Assembly (NCBI RefSeq): GCF_002844275.1
Contig: NZ_NXGX01000012.1
Span: forward strand, 1 to 64,000
DNA length: 64,000 nucleotides
Origin: Thalassospira lohafexi
GTDB lineage: Bacteria; Pseudomonadota; Alphaproteobacteria; Rhodospirillales; Thalassospiraceae
Reading direction: 5' to 3'
Shown here: in pieces, positions 37,831 through 46,627 of the stretch
Position numbering within the stretch: position 1 is the stretch's first letter
Layout of the letters: each line of letters opens with the position of its first letter
Program-made: the position numbers and the translations under genes
Notes under the pieces: generated by a model
Databases searched by the model: none
What the model saw: only the letters and a program-made list of their open reading frames with translations
Told to the model about the DNA's origin: nothing

Positions 37831-38667
37831 ATGAAAATCAAAGAAATGCGCTCCCGCATACAAATGACCCAAACTGCTCTTGCAGAACAGCTCGGCACAA
37901 CTCAACAGTCAATTGCACGTTGGGAAAACGGAAAGACCGAACCGAGCGTCTCACAACTCAAAGCACTGGCTGTTGTCCTTCACTGCAGCGTCGAAGAACT
38001 CGTTGGTCCAACCTCAAACTCAGCGAAACAATCCAAGTCTCCCTTCTCATTGATTAACCCTGATATCCCATTTGGAACACTCCGACTCCGAACCAACGCT
38101 GCTTCGTTTGAGTTCCCGATTGATGAAGAAGAACGAACCCGCCTCGTCAGTTGCTTGCATGATCCGGCTTATGTCCCGGTTCAACAGAATGTTTCACGGT
38201 GGCTGTCAGCAGGAACGTTGAACAATCGCGTACTCTTCATCAACCCAGCTCACTTTCGAGAAGTCAGCTTGATTCATGATGATGTGGAAGCCATGCCCGA
38301 CTTTGAACACCCGGAAGTCTATAGCGCACTCGAAAATGACGAGATCGACAACTTGGAGCCAAGCCTCAAGAAACTCTGCGAAGCTTTTATCAAAAAGAAC
38401 CCTGACATTGATCCCATCGAGTGGACCAATTGCTTACAAGTTCACTTTAACAGTGGTGAGATGGAAAGCTTCTTCATGTGCGAGGAAGTAACCGAAGACC
38501 TACTAGAACTTGAACACAGCATCCATGAGGTCAGAAGTGACCAGTTCTTGCGCGTTCAAAGCGAGCGTGGATACCAGTCAATTTTCATGAACCTCAACCA
38601 TGTTGCTTTTGTCAGCGCACCAGCGAATTTGTACCTGCGCCAAATCTCGGAATTGATGGAGGAATGA
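37831..38667 (+). CDS. XRE-family transcriptional regulator
   Basis: 278-residue protein with an N-terminal Cro/cI-type helix-turn-helix (about 2-58: MTQTALAEQLGTTQQSIARW, then GKTEPSVSQLKALAVVL). The remaining 210 residues are acidic with no recognised domain, so the effector part is unknown. It has its own promoter, with direct repeats suggestive of autorepression. The stop is followed after one base by the serine recombinase start, so the two are translated together. It likely controls island excision or defence expression; this is inference. Confidence 0.85.
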   Translation: MKIKEMRSRIQMTQTALAEQLGTTQQSIARWENGKTEPSVSQLKALAVVLHCSVEELVGPTSNSAKQSKSPFSLINPDIPFGTLRLRTNAASFEFPIDEEERTRLVSCLHDPAYVPVQQNVSRWLSAGTLNNRVLFINPAHFREVSLIHDDVEAMPDFEHPEVYSALENDEIDNLEPSLKKLCEAFIKKNPDIDPIEWTNCLQVHFNSGEMESFFMCEEVTEDLLELEHSIHEVRSDQFLRVQSERGYQSIFMNLNHVAFVSAPANLYLRQISELMEE

Positions 38668-38668
38668 G

Positions 38669-39259
38669 ATGAAACGGGCAGCACTTTACCTTCGCGTCTC
38701 AACCGATCATCAGACCACCGAGAACCAGCGCCAACATCTGACAGAAGTGGCAGAGCGAGCTGGCTGGGAGATTGTCGAGGTCTATGAAGATGCAGGCATA
38801 TCAGGAGCCAAAGGCCGTAAGGATCGACCAGCGTTTGACCGTATGTGCCATGACGCCACCAGACGCCGTTTCGATGTCATCATGGCATGGTCTGTGGATC
38901 GATTGGGCCGTAGCCTGCAAGACCTTGTGACTTTCCTTGGTGAATTGCATTCATCCGGCATTGACCTGTTCCTGCATCAGCAAGGGATCGACACAACCAC
39001 GCCAGCAGGCAAAGCGATGTTTCAGATGCTGGGTGTCTTTGCCGAGTTTGAACGATCCATGATCCGTGAACGTGTTATTGCCGGACTTGATAGAGCCAGA
39101 ACAAACGGCAAGAAGCTTGGACGACCGGTGATTGACAACAAGAAGCGGTCTGAAGTTCTCAAGGCACGAAACACAGGGCTGTCTGTCAGAAAAATATCGC
39201 AGGAGTCTGGTCTGTCGGTCGGTGCGGTTCACAAGATCATTGCTTCCGCCACCGCCTGA
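38669..39259 (+). CDS. serine recombinase (resolvase/invertase family)
   Basis: 196 residues. Catalytic Ser11 lies in YLRVSTDHQTTENQ, with the family blocks DAGISGAKGRKDRPAFDRM, WSVDRLGRSLQDL and FAEFERSMIRERV. A C-terminal helix-turn-helix (LSVRKISQESGLSVGAVHKI) completes it. The length fits small resolvases/invertases rather than large phage integrases. GAGGAA just upstream, inside the XRE gene end, provides its ribosome site. Possible roles are multimer resolution or DNA inversion; I found no clear res or inverted crossover pair adjacent to the gene. Confidence 0.92.
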   Translation: MKRAALYLRVSTDHQTTENQRQHLTEVAERAGWEIVEVYEDAGISGAKGRKDRPAFDRMCHDATRRRFDVIMAWSVDRLGRSLQDLVTFLGELHSSGIDLFLHQQGIDTTTPAGKAMFQMLGVFAEFERSMIRERVIAGLDRARTNGKKLGRPVIDNKKRSEVLKARNTGLSVRKISQESGLSVGAVHKIIASATA

Positions 39260-39326
39260 GCCTTTGCGTCTATTTATTCCTTCCTGTCCGTGAGGGGACG
39301 GGCACAAGAAACGGTTAATCAATCAC

Positions 39327-39989
39327 ATGTCCACATGCCGAATGAACGGGTGTCACAAGCCGACAACCCGATGGGGCACTTTGTGCTCCACCCACAGAAA
39401 CAGACAGCGACGCCACGGGCACTCGAACCAAACCGGAGTGACCAAGACGGAACTGAAGCCATATATCGAGATCGTAAGAAGGCGTAAAGCCCGCAATCAA
39501 GACAGTCCGCTTTGGACCACCCTTCAAACGCGATGGGAACAGCTTATTGAAAACGCTCGGCTAGTGCTGAAGGACCATCTAAATGGCAAAGCAATGAGCC
39601 GACATCTCGTTATGACCTCCCGCGAACTTGTTAATATTCACGAGACGGTGGAGTTCGGCGACATATCCTGCACGGCTCTCGCGATGTTCATCCTTCAAAC
39701 CCAACACCCTATGCGCTTTCGAGATCAGAACGGCTTTCTTCATCAACTCACCAGACGTCTGCGCGGGCTATCGGATGTGAATGCAGGTACTTGGTTCGAC
39801 CACAGCACTGGCAAAGTGAAACGGGTTTACCGTGACCTTCCGGCGAGAACCTCTCAGCAGTTTGGTCAGTCAGCTATTGAAGTCTTCGCACTGGCAGGAG
39901 CAGTCCTTGCCAAGAAGGAGATCGAAGAAGCAAACGCCAAGCAGGCTGAAAAGCTGACCATCATCAACGCTATTCAGGAGATGCAATAG
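39327..39989 (+). CDS. hypothetical protein with N-terminal zinc-binding motif
   Basis: 220 residues, family not recognised. The N-terminus reads C-x4-C, then LC-x2-H and R-x2-RHGH (residues 4-32), a short zinc-knuckle pattern seen at the start of many phage HNH-type and related DNA-associated proteins. The rest is helical and charged, without HNH catalytic residues that I can identify. Its stop is 2 bases before the ParB-like gene, so they form a unit, probably with the XRE/recombinase pair. No ribosome site is clear before the ATG. Confidence 0.6.
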   Translation: MSTCRMNGCHKPTTRWGTLCSTHRNRQRRHGHSNQTGVTKTELKPYIEIVRRRKARNQDSPLWTTLQTRWEQLIENARLVLKDHLNGKAMSRHLVMTSRELVNIHETVEFGDISCTALAMFILQTQHPMRFRDQNGFLHQLTRRLRGLSDVNAGTWFDHSTGKVKRVYRDLPARTSQQFGQSAIEVFALAGAVLAKKEIEEANAKQAEKLTIINAIQEMQ

Positions 39990-39991
39990 CC

Positions 39992-40831
39992 ATGACAGCA
40001 ACATCCACCGCAGCATCTGCCCATGAGCATGATGATGAACCCATCTGGTTCCCACCCAAAGAAACCCTTGATGAACTCAAAAAGGACTTTGTCTCGGGGC
40101 AGGCTTTATCAGATTTGCCGCCTGAACTCCCCATAAGCCAAATCATTGAGCACCCCGAACTCTTTCAACCTCGGGAACTTGATGAAAGACATATTCATGA
40201 GCTTCGCCGTGCGATCCGAGTTGAAGGGGTTCTCGATGCCGTGACTGTCATTCAGGTAGGCGACAAAGCGATCTTGATTGACGGTCACCATCGCAGGGCA
40301 TCTTACAAGCTGGCAAATGTTACCAAGCCTGTTCCTGTTCAGTATTTCCAAGGGTCACTCGAAGAAGCCGTTCTTGAAGCAGGCAAGGCAAACAGCAAAA
40401 CCAAGCTGCCCATGATCACGTCCGAACGTCAGAACTATGCATGGCGGCTGGTGCTCCTTGGGACATACTCAAAGAAGCAAGTATGCGATGCTTCAGGCAT
40501 TTCCGATGGTCAGGTCGCAATAATGAGGCGAGCAGAGAAAGCTCTTGGCGAGGAAGCTTATAACTTTGACGATTGGAGACGTGCTCGCGATGCCTTTAAC
40601 AAGCGCGAACGCGAACCGCTGGACGACGAACAGATGGAACAATGGCTTGAAAGTCAGGCAAACGATTATGCCGATAGAATGTCCCGTGAGTTTGGCAAGA
40701 AGCTCCCACAGAACACCACAATCGCAGCACGGGCATTAGACATCTATTTCGGTCGTCGCCTCCCTGAACTCGTGATCGCACTCCAAGAGTATCTCCCAGA
40801 GATTGAAGATGATGAAGAAGCCGACTTCTAG
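39992..40831 (+). CDS. ParB/Srx-fold protein
   Basis: 279 residues. The central region (about 45-125) has the ParB N-terminal pattern: PISQIIEHPELFQPRELDER, then LRRAIRVEGVLDAVTVIQVGD and ILIDGHHRRASYKL (the GHHRR box). A helix-turn-helix-like stretch follows (about 155-180, TYSKKQVCDASGISDGQVAI). The C-terminus is strongly acidic. No ParA partner is present, so it is more likely a DNA-binding or CTP-dependent regulator carried by the island than part of a full partition system. It is co-transcribed with the preceding gene. Confidence 0.82.
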   Translation: MTATSTAASAHEHDDEPIWFPPKETLDELKKDFVSGQALSDLPPELPISQIIEHPELFQPRELDERHIHELRRAIRVEGVLDAVTVIQVGDKAILIDGHHRRASYKLANVTKPVPVQYFQGSLEEAVLEAGKANSKTKLPMITSERQNYAWRLVLLGTYSKKQVCDASGISDGQVAIMRRAEKALGEEAYNFDDWRRARDAFNKREREPLDDEQMEQWLESQANDYADRMSREFGKKLPQNTTIAARALDIYFGRRLPELVIALQEYLPEIEDDEEADF

Positions 40832-40881
40832 CTTCACCCTATGCACCCCTTGCGCCATGCATTTTGCATACCCCGAAGCCT

Positions 40882-41315
40882 TCAAGCTTGCGTGGAGGGC
40901 CTATCCTCACCCCTCGCTGCTATCGCACGAAGTGACTCATACAGCTCTGCCGGACCAAGCAGAATGTCCTTCAGCCCCCCTGCACCTTCTTGGAATCCAG
41001 TGCTTGCTTGCTCATCGACGTGTGGGCAGCAAGCGCATCCATGATTGCATTGAAAAGTTCCGCGTTGAGGTCTGGCGAGTTGGCGAACTGTTCCTTCGAA
41101 TTACTGACTGCCTGCTGGGTCAATGTGTGTGACTCCATAAGCTTGGTCTTGATGACATCGTTCACGTAAACCAGCTTGTCATCATCGGTCAGGTCACCCT
41201 CGAACAGACTGTTCACCTTCTCGATGATCTCGGAAAGCATCGCTAGCTGTTTGTTATACGCCCACCTTCGACAATGTTGGCAATTCGCTAAAGTTATATC
41301 GGTTTCTATCTCCAA
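40882..41315 (-). pseudogene. 3' remnant of a type I restriction hsdR gene
   Basis: On the minus strand, LSEIIEKVNSLFEGDLTDDD and KEQFANSPDLNAELFNAIMD match the extreme C-terminal region of type I restriction endonuclease R subunits. Homology starts near 41246; the earlier codons do not belong. The frame breaks at a run of six G (minus strand, 40975-40980): with one more G it would continue as LKDILLGPAELYESLRAIAARG to a stop at 40882 (quoted in part). The helicase and nuclease parts and hsdM/hsdS are absent, so this is a decayed relic of an earlier restriction system in the island. Confidence 0.8.
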
Positions 41316-41931
41316 ATAACCGAGGTGCTTTCTGCCCTGCCTCAGTAACTTGTTATGCGATGGCGTGATCTAGGGAATATCACCTAGCGTTCATAGCCAA
41401 ACGCAATCACTCTGACCAAATGCTCAACAGAATGCTGCGGTATGCAGCCACCGCACTTCAGCAATCAAGTACATTTCGAAAAACTTAGAGAATTATCAGA
41501 CGATATTGCTTTTTCAGTTGATCGAAGTGAGAGCACAGTTTCCACATTTGGCACCCGATCAATAAACATCGCGAACTGCATTGACACGCAAACAAAGAAA
41601 ACCCCCAACTCACTGCTGACAGCACCTATTTGCGTCATATTGGACAGAGTCTCTTACACACAATGCAACTTGAACGTGAAATCAATCCGGGTTATTCCTT
41701 AACATTAGAGACCAAGCATTATACGCAAATTATTTACCGCACCCCGACTTAGATCCAACATTGCAAGATCACCATGCCCTCAGACCTCTCGACCACCATA
41801 GCTCAGAGCTTCAACTGCCGCTGTAGACAGTGATCCCTTGGCAGGACAGGATTTCCGGGATAGCGTTGGAACTACAACAGACTTCGCCTTGCGCAGCTGC
41901 AGACGATACAATTACTTCGAATGGGAACTAG
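41316..41931. other. gene-free stretch before the GHKL gene
   Basis: 616 bases, AT-rich, between the hsdR relic and the GHKL gene. One 86-codon frame (41442-41702) has no ribosome site or family features. The promoter of the GHKL/receiver operon should lie here. Nothing else is identifiable. Confidence 0.35.
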
Positions 41932-44898
41932 GTGGCAAAATTTCATATCAGAGCGCGAACCATTGATCTTCTTGGTCGCCAACAGATCGCCAACATCTCT
42001 ACCGCAATTAGCGAGCTTTTCAAAAATGCTCATGACGCTTATGCGACTACCGCCGAAGTAGATTATTTTCGCGATGATGGCCTTTTTGTGCTCCGGGACA
42101 ATGGGTTGGGTATGACGCGGACTGACTTTGAAGAGCGATGGCTGACGCTTGGAACAGACAGCAAAGTTGGCTCAAGTGCTGGACTGAACCGTCCAGCGGT
42201 CGACAAAAGCCAAGAGCCACGCCCTCTTCTTGGAGAGAAAGGCATCGGGCGCCTCGCCATAGCTGTAATCGGCCGACAGGTACTTGTTCTCACACGAGCT
42301 AAAGTGTCTGGTAAAGCCGAAGCCACCATAACCGCCGCCTATATTCATTGGGGCCTTTTTGAACTTCCGGGCATCGACCTAGAAGAGATAACCATCCCCG
42401 TCGAAACATTTAGCGCAAAAGCGTTACCTGATCACGACGACGTCCAAGCCATGGTCGATGTTGTACGCCAGAATCTGGATAATCTGTCAGACCGGATTGA
42501 GGATAATATTGTCACACAGATAAAGCAGGACATGGATGCCTTCGCGGTAGACCCCCGTGACACAGCTGATTACCTCGGAACCCCCTCCTTTGATGGACAA
42601 GGCACAGGAACACATTTCTATATCTTACCTGCTGACGAGATTATCCAAGAAGACATCGATCTTCGCGAAGAACCAACGAAACCCACTAGGTTTGAGAAAA
42701 ACCTTATCGGCTTCACGAACACAATGACGCCAGAGTTTCGAAAGCCTAAGATTGTAACACAATTCCGCGATCATATTGACGAGGGCGAGCCTATCGAGCG
42801 TGTTGGTGAAAAAGCGTTCTTTAGTCCGAATGAATTTCAACAAGTTGACCACCATATCCGCGGCAGATTCGATGAATACGGCCAATTTCATGGGAAGGTA
42901 GGCGTTTACCAAACCACCCCTACTGAATATGTGCTCAACTGGGATAATGCTGACGGCAAACCCACAAAGTGCGGCCCGTTCGATTTTTCTATCGCCGTGA
43001 TTCAACCAACTCCGCGGGACTCACTAGTAGAACCCACAGAACACGCGCTTATTCGACGTAAGCTTGAGCGTCATGGCGGCATTTACATCTACAAAGACGG
43101 AGTTAGGGTTCAGCCGTATGGAGGCCCTGACTTCGACTTTCTAGATGTTGAGAGAAGACGAAATCTGCGAGCTGGAACAGCATACTACTCGTTCAGAAAC
43201 ATTATGGGAGCCATCGAGCTAACATCTGGCGACAATGCAAACCTTGTCGAGAAGGCAGGTCGCGAGGGCTTCAGAGAAGATAAAGCTTATCGCCAGTTCC
43301 GCAGCATTTTAATGAACTTTTTCATACAGTCCGCAGCCGACTTTTTTGGTGAGAAGGGTAAGTATTCTGAAGAATGGAACGAAAAACGCAATGAACTGCA
43401 ACATCTTGATGATGTCAGGAAGCAGCGAGAAAAGCATTCGAGAAAAAAGAAGAATGCGTTTGCAACACAACTAGAGGAATTTTTCGAGAAACTGGATTCA
43501 GGCACCCTCCCTCTATCCGCTGCAAATGCCCTCGAAACGCTTAAGAGCCGGGTCGAAGCTGAACTAAATAGTAAAAAGCCAGCACAGACAAAAGCCCTTG
43601 CAATCGCTCGCCTAGAAGATGAAGCCAAGCAAACTATTGATAAAATTCGGAAAGATAGCGCAATTACCAAGCCACGAGGCATCGGGCTGAACAACAAAAT
43701 TCGGAACAACTGGCAAGCATATCAATCTGAGTTTGATCGATTTGTTAAGCGTACTCTGTTGCCTACAGAAAAGAAAATCGAAGAATTTATTACCTCAACA
43801 ATCCACGACAACAAACTTAACCTTGATCCTGGCAAGCGCCTGTATGCTGCAGTGGACAAGCACGCAAAAGAAGCATTTACATCAATAAAATCTCTAAGAA
43901 CTCAGACCGAGGAATCCCTAACAGACTTAACAAAGATCATAAGAGAAAATACAAAAAATAGCTTCAGAACTGTTTCCAAGGCAGTAGATGATGTTCGAGT
44001 AGAACTCGAAACACTTAAGGATGCAAAACAAACTGAGTTCGATTTCTCAGCAAAAAGAGAAGAATTCGAAAACTCTGTCAGCATAACCTTCGAGAAAGAA
44101 AGCGAAAACCTTCGCCGTATATCCAGCCAACTGGAAGCTATTCTGACATCACTGCAGAAGGATGGAACAGACTTCATTGAAGTGACCGAAGCGCTTGAGG
44201 AAGAAGTGGTAGCACTACGGGAGCGCCAAGATGCTGACTTTGAACTGGCGCAGATTGGAATGGCACTAAACACAATCAATCATGAATTTGGCAAGACAGC
44301 AGGAAGCCTCAGAAGCGGCTTAAGACGCATGAAATCGTGGGCCAGCGCTAACCCCGAAATGAAGAGCCTATATGATGACATGCGAGTGAGTTTCGATCAT
44401 TTGGATAACTACCTCGCATTATTCAATCCACTTGATCGCAGACTGCAAAGAACAGCGGTTCAAATCACGGGGCATGAGATCTTTCGGTTTGTATCAAATC
44501 TCTTCGAGAAACGCCTAGAACGCCACAGCGTCAAGCTGAGTGCAGATCAGGGGTTTAGAGAACACGTTATCGAAGGTTTTCAAGCAGACTTCTACCCTGT
44601 CTTCGTGAATTTAGTTGATAACGCGATTCATTGGACATCCGCCAAAAAGAACAATCAAGGCCAGATCGAACTAACAAAAGATGGGGATGATCTATGCGTT
44701 AAAGACAATGGGCGGGGGGTAAGCAGCATTGACGTTCTCAATATTTTTGAAATGAACTTTACCCGTAAAGCTGGTGGGCGAGGGATGGGATTGCATATCT
44801 CGCGACAAGCACTTGAACGAGTTGGATACGAGTTAACACTCGATCCACCAATTCAAGGAACAGGCGCTTGCTTCCGCATATCGAGAGTATCTCAGTAA
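41932..44898 (+). CDS. large protein with two GHKL ATPase sites, MORC/Hsp90-like plus histidine-kinase-like
   Basis: 988 residues. The N-terminal GHKL ATPase is of the Hsp90/MutL/MORC type: E28, N32 and D35 in ISELFKNAHDA, DNGLGM (56-61) and GEKGIGRLA (101-109). A middle region (about 250-470) may hold an S5-like transducer, with HGGIYIYKDGVRVQPYGG. A long charged, coiled-coil-like stretch follows (about 480-780). The C-terminus is histidine-kinase-like: H784 in NTINHEFGKTAG, an N box FVNLVDNAIHW (N893, N897), DNGRG (925-929) and GGRGMGLHIS (948-957). There is no membrane segment, so it is cytosolic. Start GTG; no ATG nearby. A receiver-domain gene follows 21 bases later, suggesting a phosphorelay. 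Function unproven; defence is inferred from context. Confidence 0.85.
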   Translation: MAKFHIRARTIDLLGRQQIANISTAISELFKNAHDAYATTAEVDYFRDDGLFVLRDNGLGMTRTDFEERWLTLGTDSKVGSSAGLNRPAVDKSQEPRPLLGEKGIGRLAIAVIGRQVLVLTRAKVSGKAEATITAAYIHWGLFELPGIDLEEITIPVETFSAKALPDHDDVQAMVDVVRQNLDNLSDRIEDNIVTQIKQDMDAFAVDPRDTADYLGTPSFDGQGTGTHFYILPADEIIQEDIDLREEPTKPTRFEKNLIGFTNTMTPEFRKPKIVTQFRDHIDEGEPIERVGEKAFFSPNEFQQVDHHIRGRFDEYGQFHGKVGVYQTTPTEYVLNWDNADGKPTKCGPFDFSIAVIQPTPRDSLVEPTEHALIRRKLERHGGIYIYKDGVRVQPYGGPDFDFLDVERRRNLRAGTAYYSFRNIMGAIELTSGDNANLVEKAGREGFREDKAYRQFRSILMNFFIQSAADFFGEKGKYSEEWNEKRNELQHLDDVRKQREKHSRKKKNAFATQLEEFFEKLDSGTLPLSAANALETLKSRVEAELNSKKPAQTKALAIARLEDEAKQTIDKIRKDSAITKPRGIGLNNKIRNNWQAYQSEFDRFVKRTLLPTEKKIEEFITSTIHDNKLNLDPGKRLYAAVDKHAKEAFTSIKSLRTQTEESLTDLTKIIRENTKNSFRTVSKAVDDVRVELETLKDAKQTEFDFSAKREEFENSVSITFEKESENLRRISSQLEAILTSLQKDGTDFIEVTEALEEEVVALRERQDADFELAQIGMALNTINHEFGKTAGSLRSGLRRMKSWASANPEMKSLYDDMRVSFDHLDNYLALFNPLDRRLQRTAVQITGHEIFRFVSNLFEKRLERHSVKLSADQGFREHVIEGFQADFYPVFVNLVDNAIHWTSAKKNNQGQIELTKDGDDLCVKDNGRGVSSIDVLNIFEMNFTRKAGGRGMGLHISRQALERVGYELTLDPPIQGTGACFRISRVSQ

Positions 44899-44919
44899 AT
44901 TTTCCGGACATTTCATGCG

Positions 44920-46602
44920 ATGACTTTTTCTGAAGACCAATACAAAGCAGCCAGCTCCTTCGCATACACAATGATTGTTGTGGATGATGAACCTATTGCT
45001 GAAGCGCTTGAAAAAGCCCCCACGACGACAGTGAGGAAACCCGGAAGAAAAGATTCTGCTGCAGCAAAACACGCACCGAAGGACAAGCCACCGACCGACG
45101 CAAAACACAGTCACCCGCTTGACGCAAAAGGCCTGATCAAAAGCGCACTTGATTTAGGGCTGGTTTGCTCAGTGGTGAACCCTACCGGCGACGAAGTCAA
45201 TATACCTAAAAGCGTCTCACAGGCTGCAGTTCGTGCGGACATCGTTTCGCTAGACTGGCACATGAACAAAGGCGATGAAGGCAACCTCGCCTCCGAAATT
45301 ATTAAGCAAATACTTATCGCTGATGAAAAATCCGGAGGGCGCCTTCGACTCATTGCCATATATACAGGCAACAAAGATCGAAAAAGCATACTGGAAGCTA
45401 TAGCAAAGCGATTGAACTCAGCGAAGCAACTAAAACAAAAGGTCACGCACAACGGTGAAACTGTAACTAATACAACTGGCCTACGCATTGTTTGGCGCGA
45501 GAAAAGGATGGGCAACAAAAGACTTAAGAGCGCCTTAAGCGAAGCCGAACTACCTAAAGAACTACTCCGCGAGTTTGCAAAACTGTCCAATGGCTTGCTC
45601 TCGAACGTAGCATTAGCGACAATTTCGTCGATGCGTGACACCACTCACCACGTTTTAAGCAAGTTTTCTGCTGAATTGGATGGACCATTTTTCCACCACC
45701 GCTCTCTTCTAGAGAACAATACAGATTCGATGGACTACGCGGTTTCCATAGTCATGAGCACATTGAAATCAGAGGTTAACAAGTCAAAAGTTATCTCGAA
45801 CCATGCCACCCCCGAAGCCATAAAGCGCCGGCTCGATGCAATGCCGCAAAGTCCAGAAAAATTTGTTTTGCATTACTTAAACAATAATAAAAAACTCAAG
45901 AAGTTTACCTTAAATTCTGAAGATGTCATAACCTTGATCGAGGAAGGATTTAAGAAATGGAACGCAACAAAAAAAGACGATGCCCTTAAAAGACAGGATA
46001 ATAAACAAGAAAGTCCGGTACCATCGAAGGATCAGTTTAACAAAAACTTTTCAACTTTGTTCTCTGACAGCTTGGAAGCAGCAGAGTCAAACATGCATGA
46101 ATTCTCTTTCCTCACAAACTCTGCTACCAGCGAGATCAGCAGTGTACACAAAGAGACTCCTCCAAGACTAGGTCTTGGCTCCGTCATGTACTCGAAGAAA
46201 GATGGCTATTTTCTTTGCCTACAAGCAACCTGTGACACTGTACGAGGTACCGGATCGTTTTTCTTCATTCCCTTGGATACAACAACAACGGGTTCGCCAG
46301 ACATTGTTGTCCCACATGGAGAGGAGCAGCACAAAATAAAACTCGTTGCTTTGTCCGTACCATCGAGATCTTACACCAAATCTCGCGCTGTGAACTTTGG
46401 CTCAATAGAGCCTTCCGTGGGATATGTCCCAATAAAATATAATCGCAGAGATAAAGGTTATTTTGTAACAGACAGCAAGAAAGTACGTTACCGCTGGCTT
46501 GCAAACTTAAAGTACAAGCGAGCATTGCGAATTGCACAAAACATGACTCAAGAAATTACTAGAATTGGCTTCGATGAATTCGAGCCATTCAGAAGCAAGT
46601 GA
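44920..46602 (+). CDS. response-receiver-domain protein with large unknown C-terminal domain
   Basis: 560 residues. The N-terminal part is receiver-like: acidic pocket DDE (22-24) in TMIVVDDEP, probable phospho-acceptor D112 in ADIVSLDWHM, and a conserved-type T149 in LIAIYTGNK. The loop between the acidic pocket and D112 is far longer than usual, with a Lys/Ala/Pro-rich insert (about 30-65). Residues about 190-560 match no domain I know: there is no helix-turn-helix and no obvious nuclease motif. Paired with the upstream kinase-like ATPase it should be its partner, possibly the effector. Codons are AT-rich like the rest of the island. Confidence 0.75.
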   Translation: MTFSEDQYKAASSFAYTMIVVDDEPIAEALEKAPTTTVRKPGRKDSAAAKHAPKDKPPTDAKHSHPLDAKGLIKSALDLGLVCSVVNPTGDEVNIPKSVSQAAVRADIVSLDWHMNKGDEGNLASEIIKQILIADEKSGGRLRLIAIYTGNKDRKSILEAIAKRLNSAKQLKQKVTHNGETVTNTTGLRIVWREKRMGNKRLKSALSEAELPKELLREFAKLSNGLLSNVALATISSMRDTTHHVLSKFSAELDGPFFHHRSLLENNTDSMDYAVSIVMSTLKSEVNKSKVISNHATPEAIKRRLDAMPQSPEKFVLHYLNNNKKLKKFTLNSEDVITLIEEGFKKWNATKKDDALKRQDNKQESPVPSKDQFNKNFSTLFSDSLEAAESNMHEFSFLTNSATSEISSVHKETPPRLGLGSVMYSKKDGYFLCLQATCDTVRGTGSFFFIPLDTTTTGSPDIVVPHGEEQHKIKLVALSVPSRSYTKSRAVNFGSIEPSVGYVPIKYNRRDKGYFVTDSKKVRYRWLANLKYKRALRIAQNMTQEITRIGFDEFEPFRSK

Positions 46603-46627
46603 TTTTTTCTGCGATACCCAGAGATCA

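Noticed and set aside
39992-40831. Complete plasmid-type partition system
   Set aside because: Only a ParB-fold protein is present; there is no ParA ATPase gene and no recognisable parS array nearby.
40882-41315. Functional type I restriction subunit
   Set aside because: Only the C-terminal end is present and it is frameshifted; hsdM and hsdS are absent.
41442-41702. 86-codon frame upstream of the GHKL gene
   Set aside because: No ribosome site, no recognisable motif, composition like the surrounding non-coding DNA.
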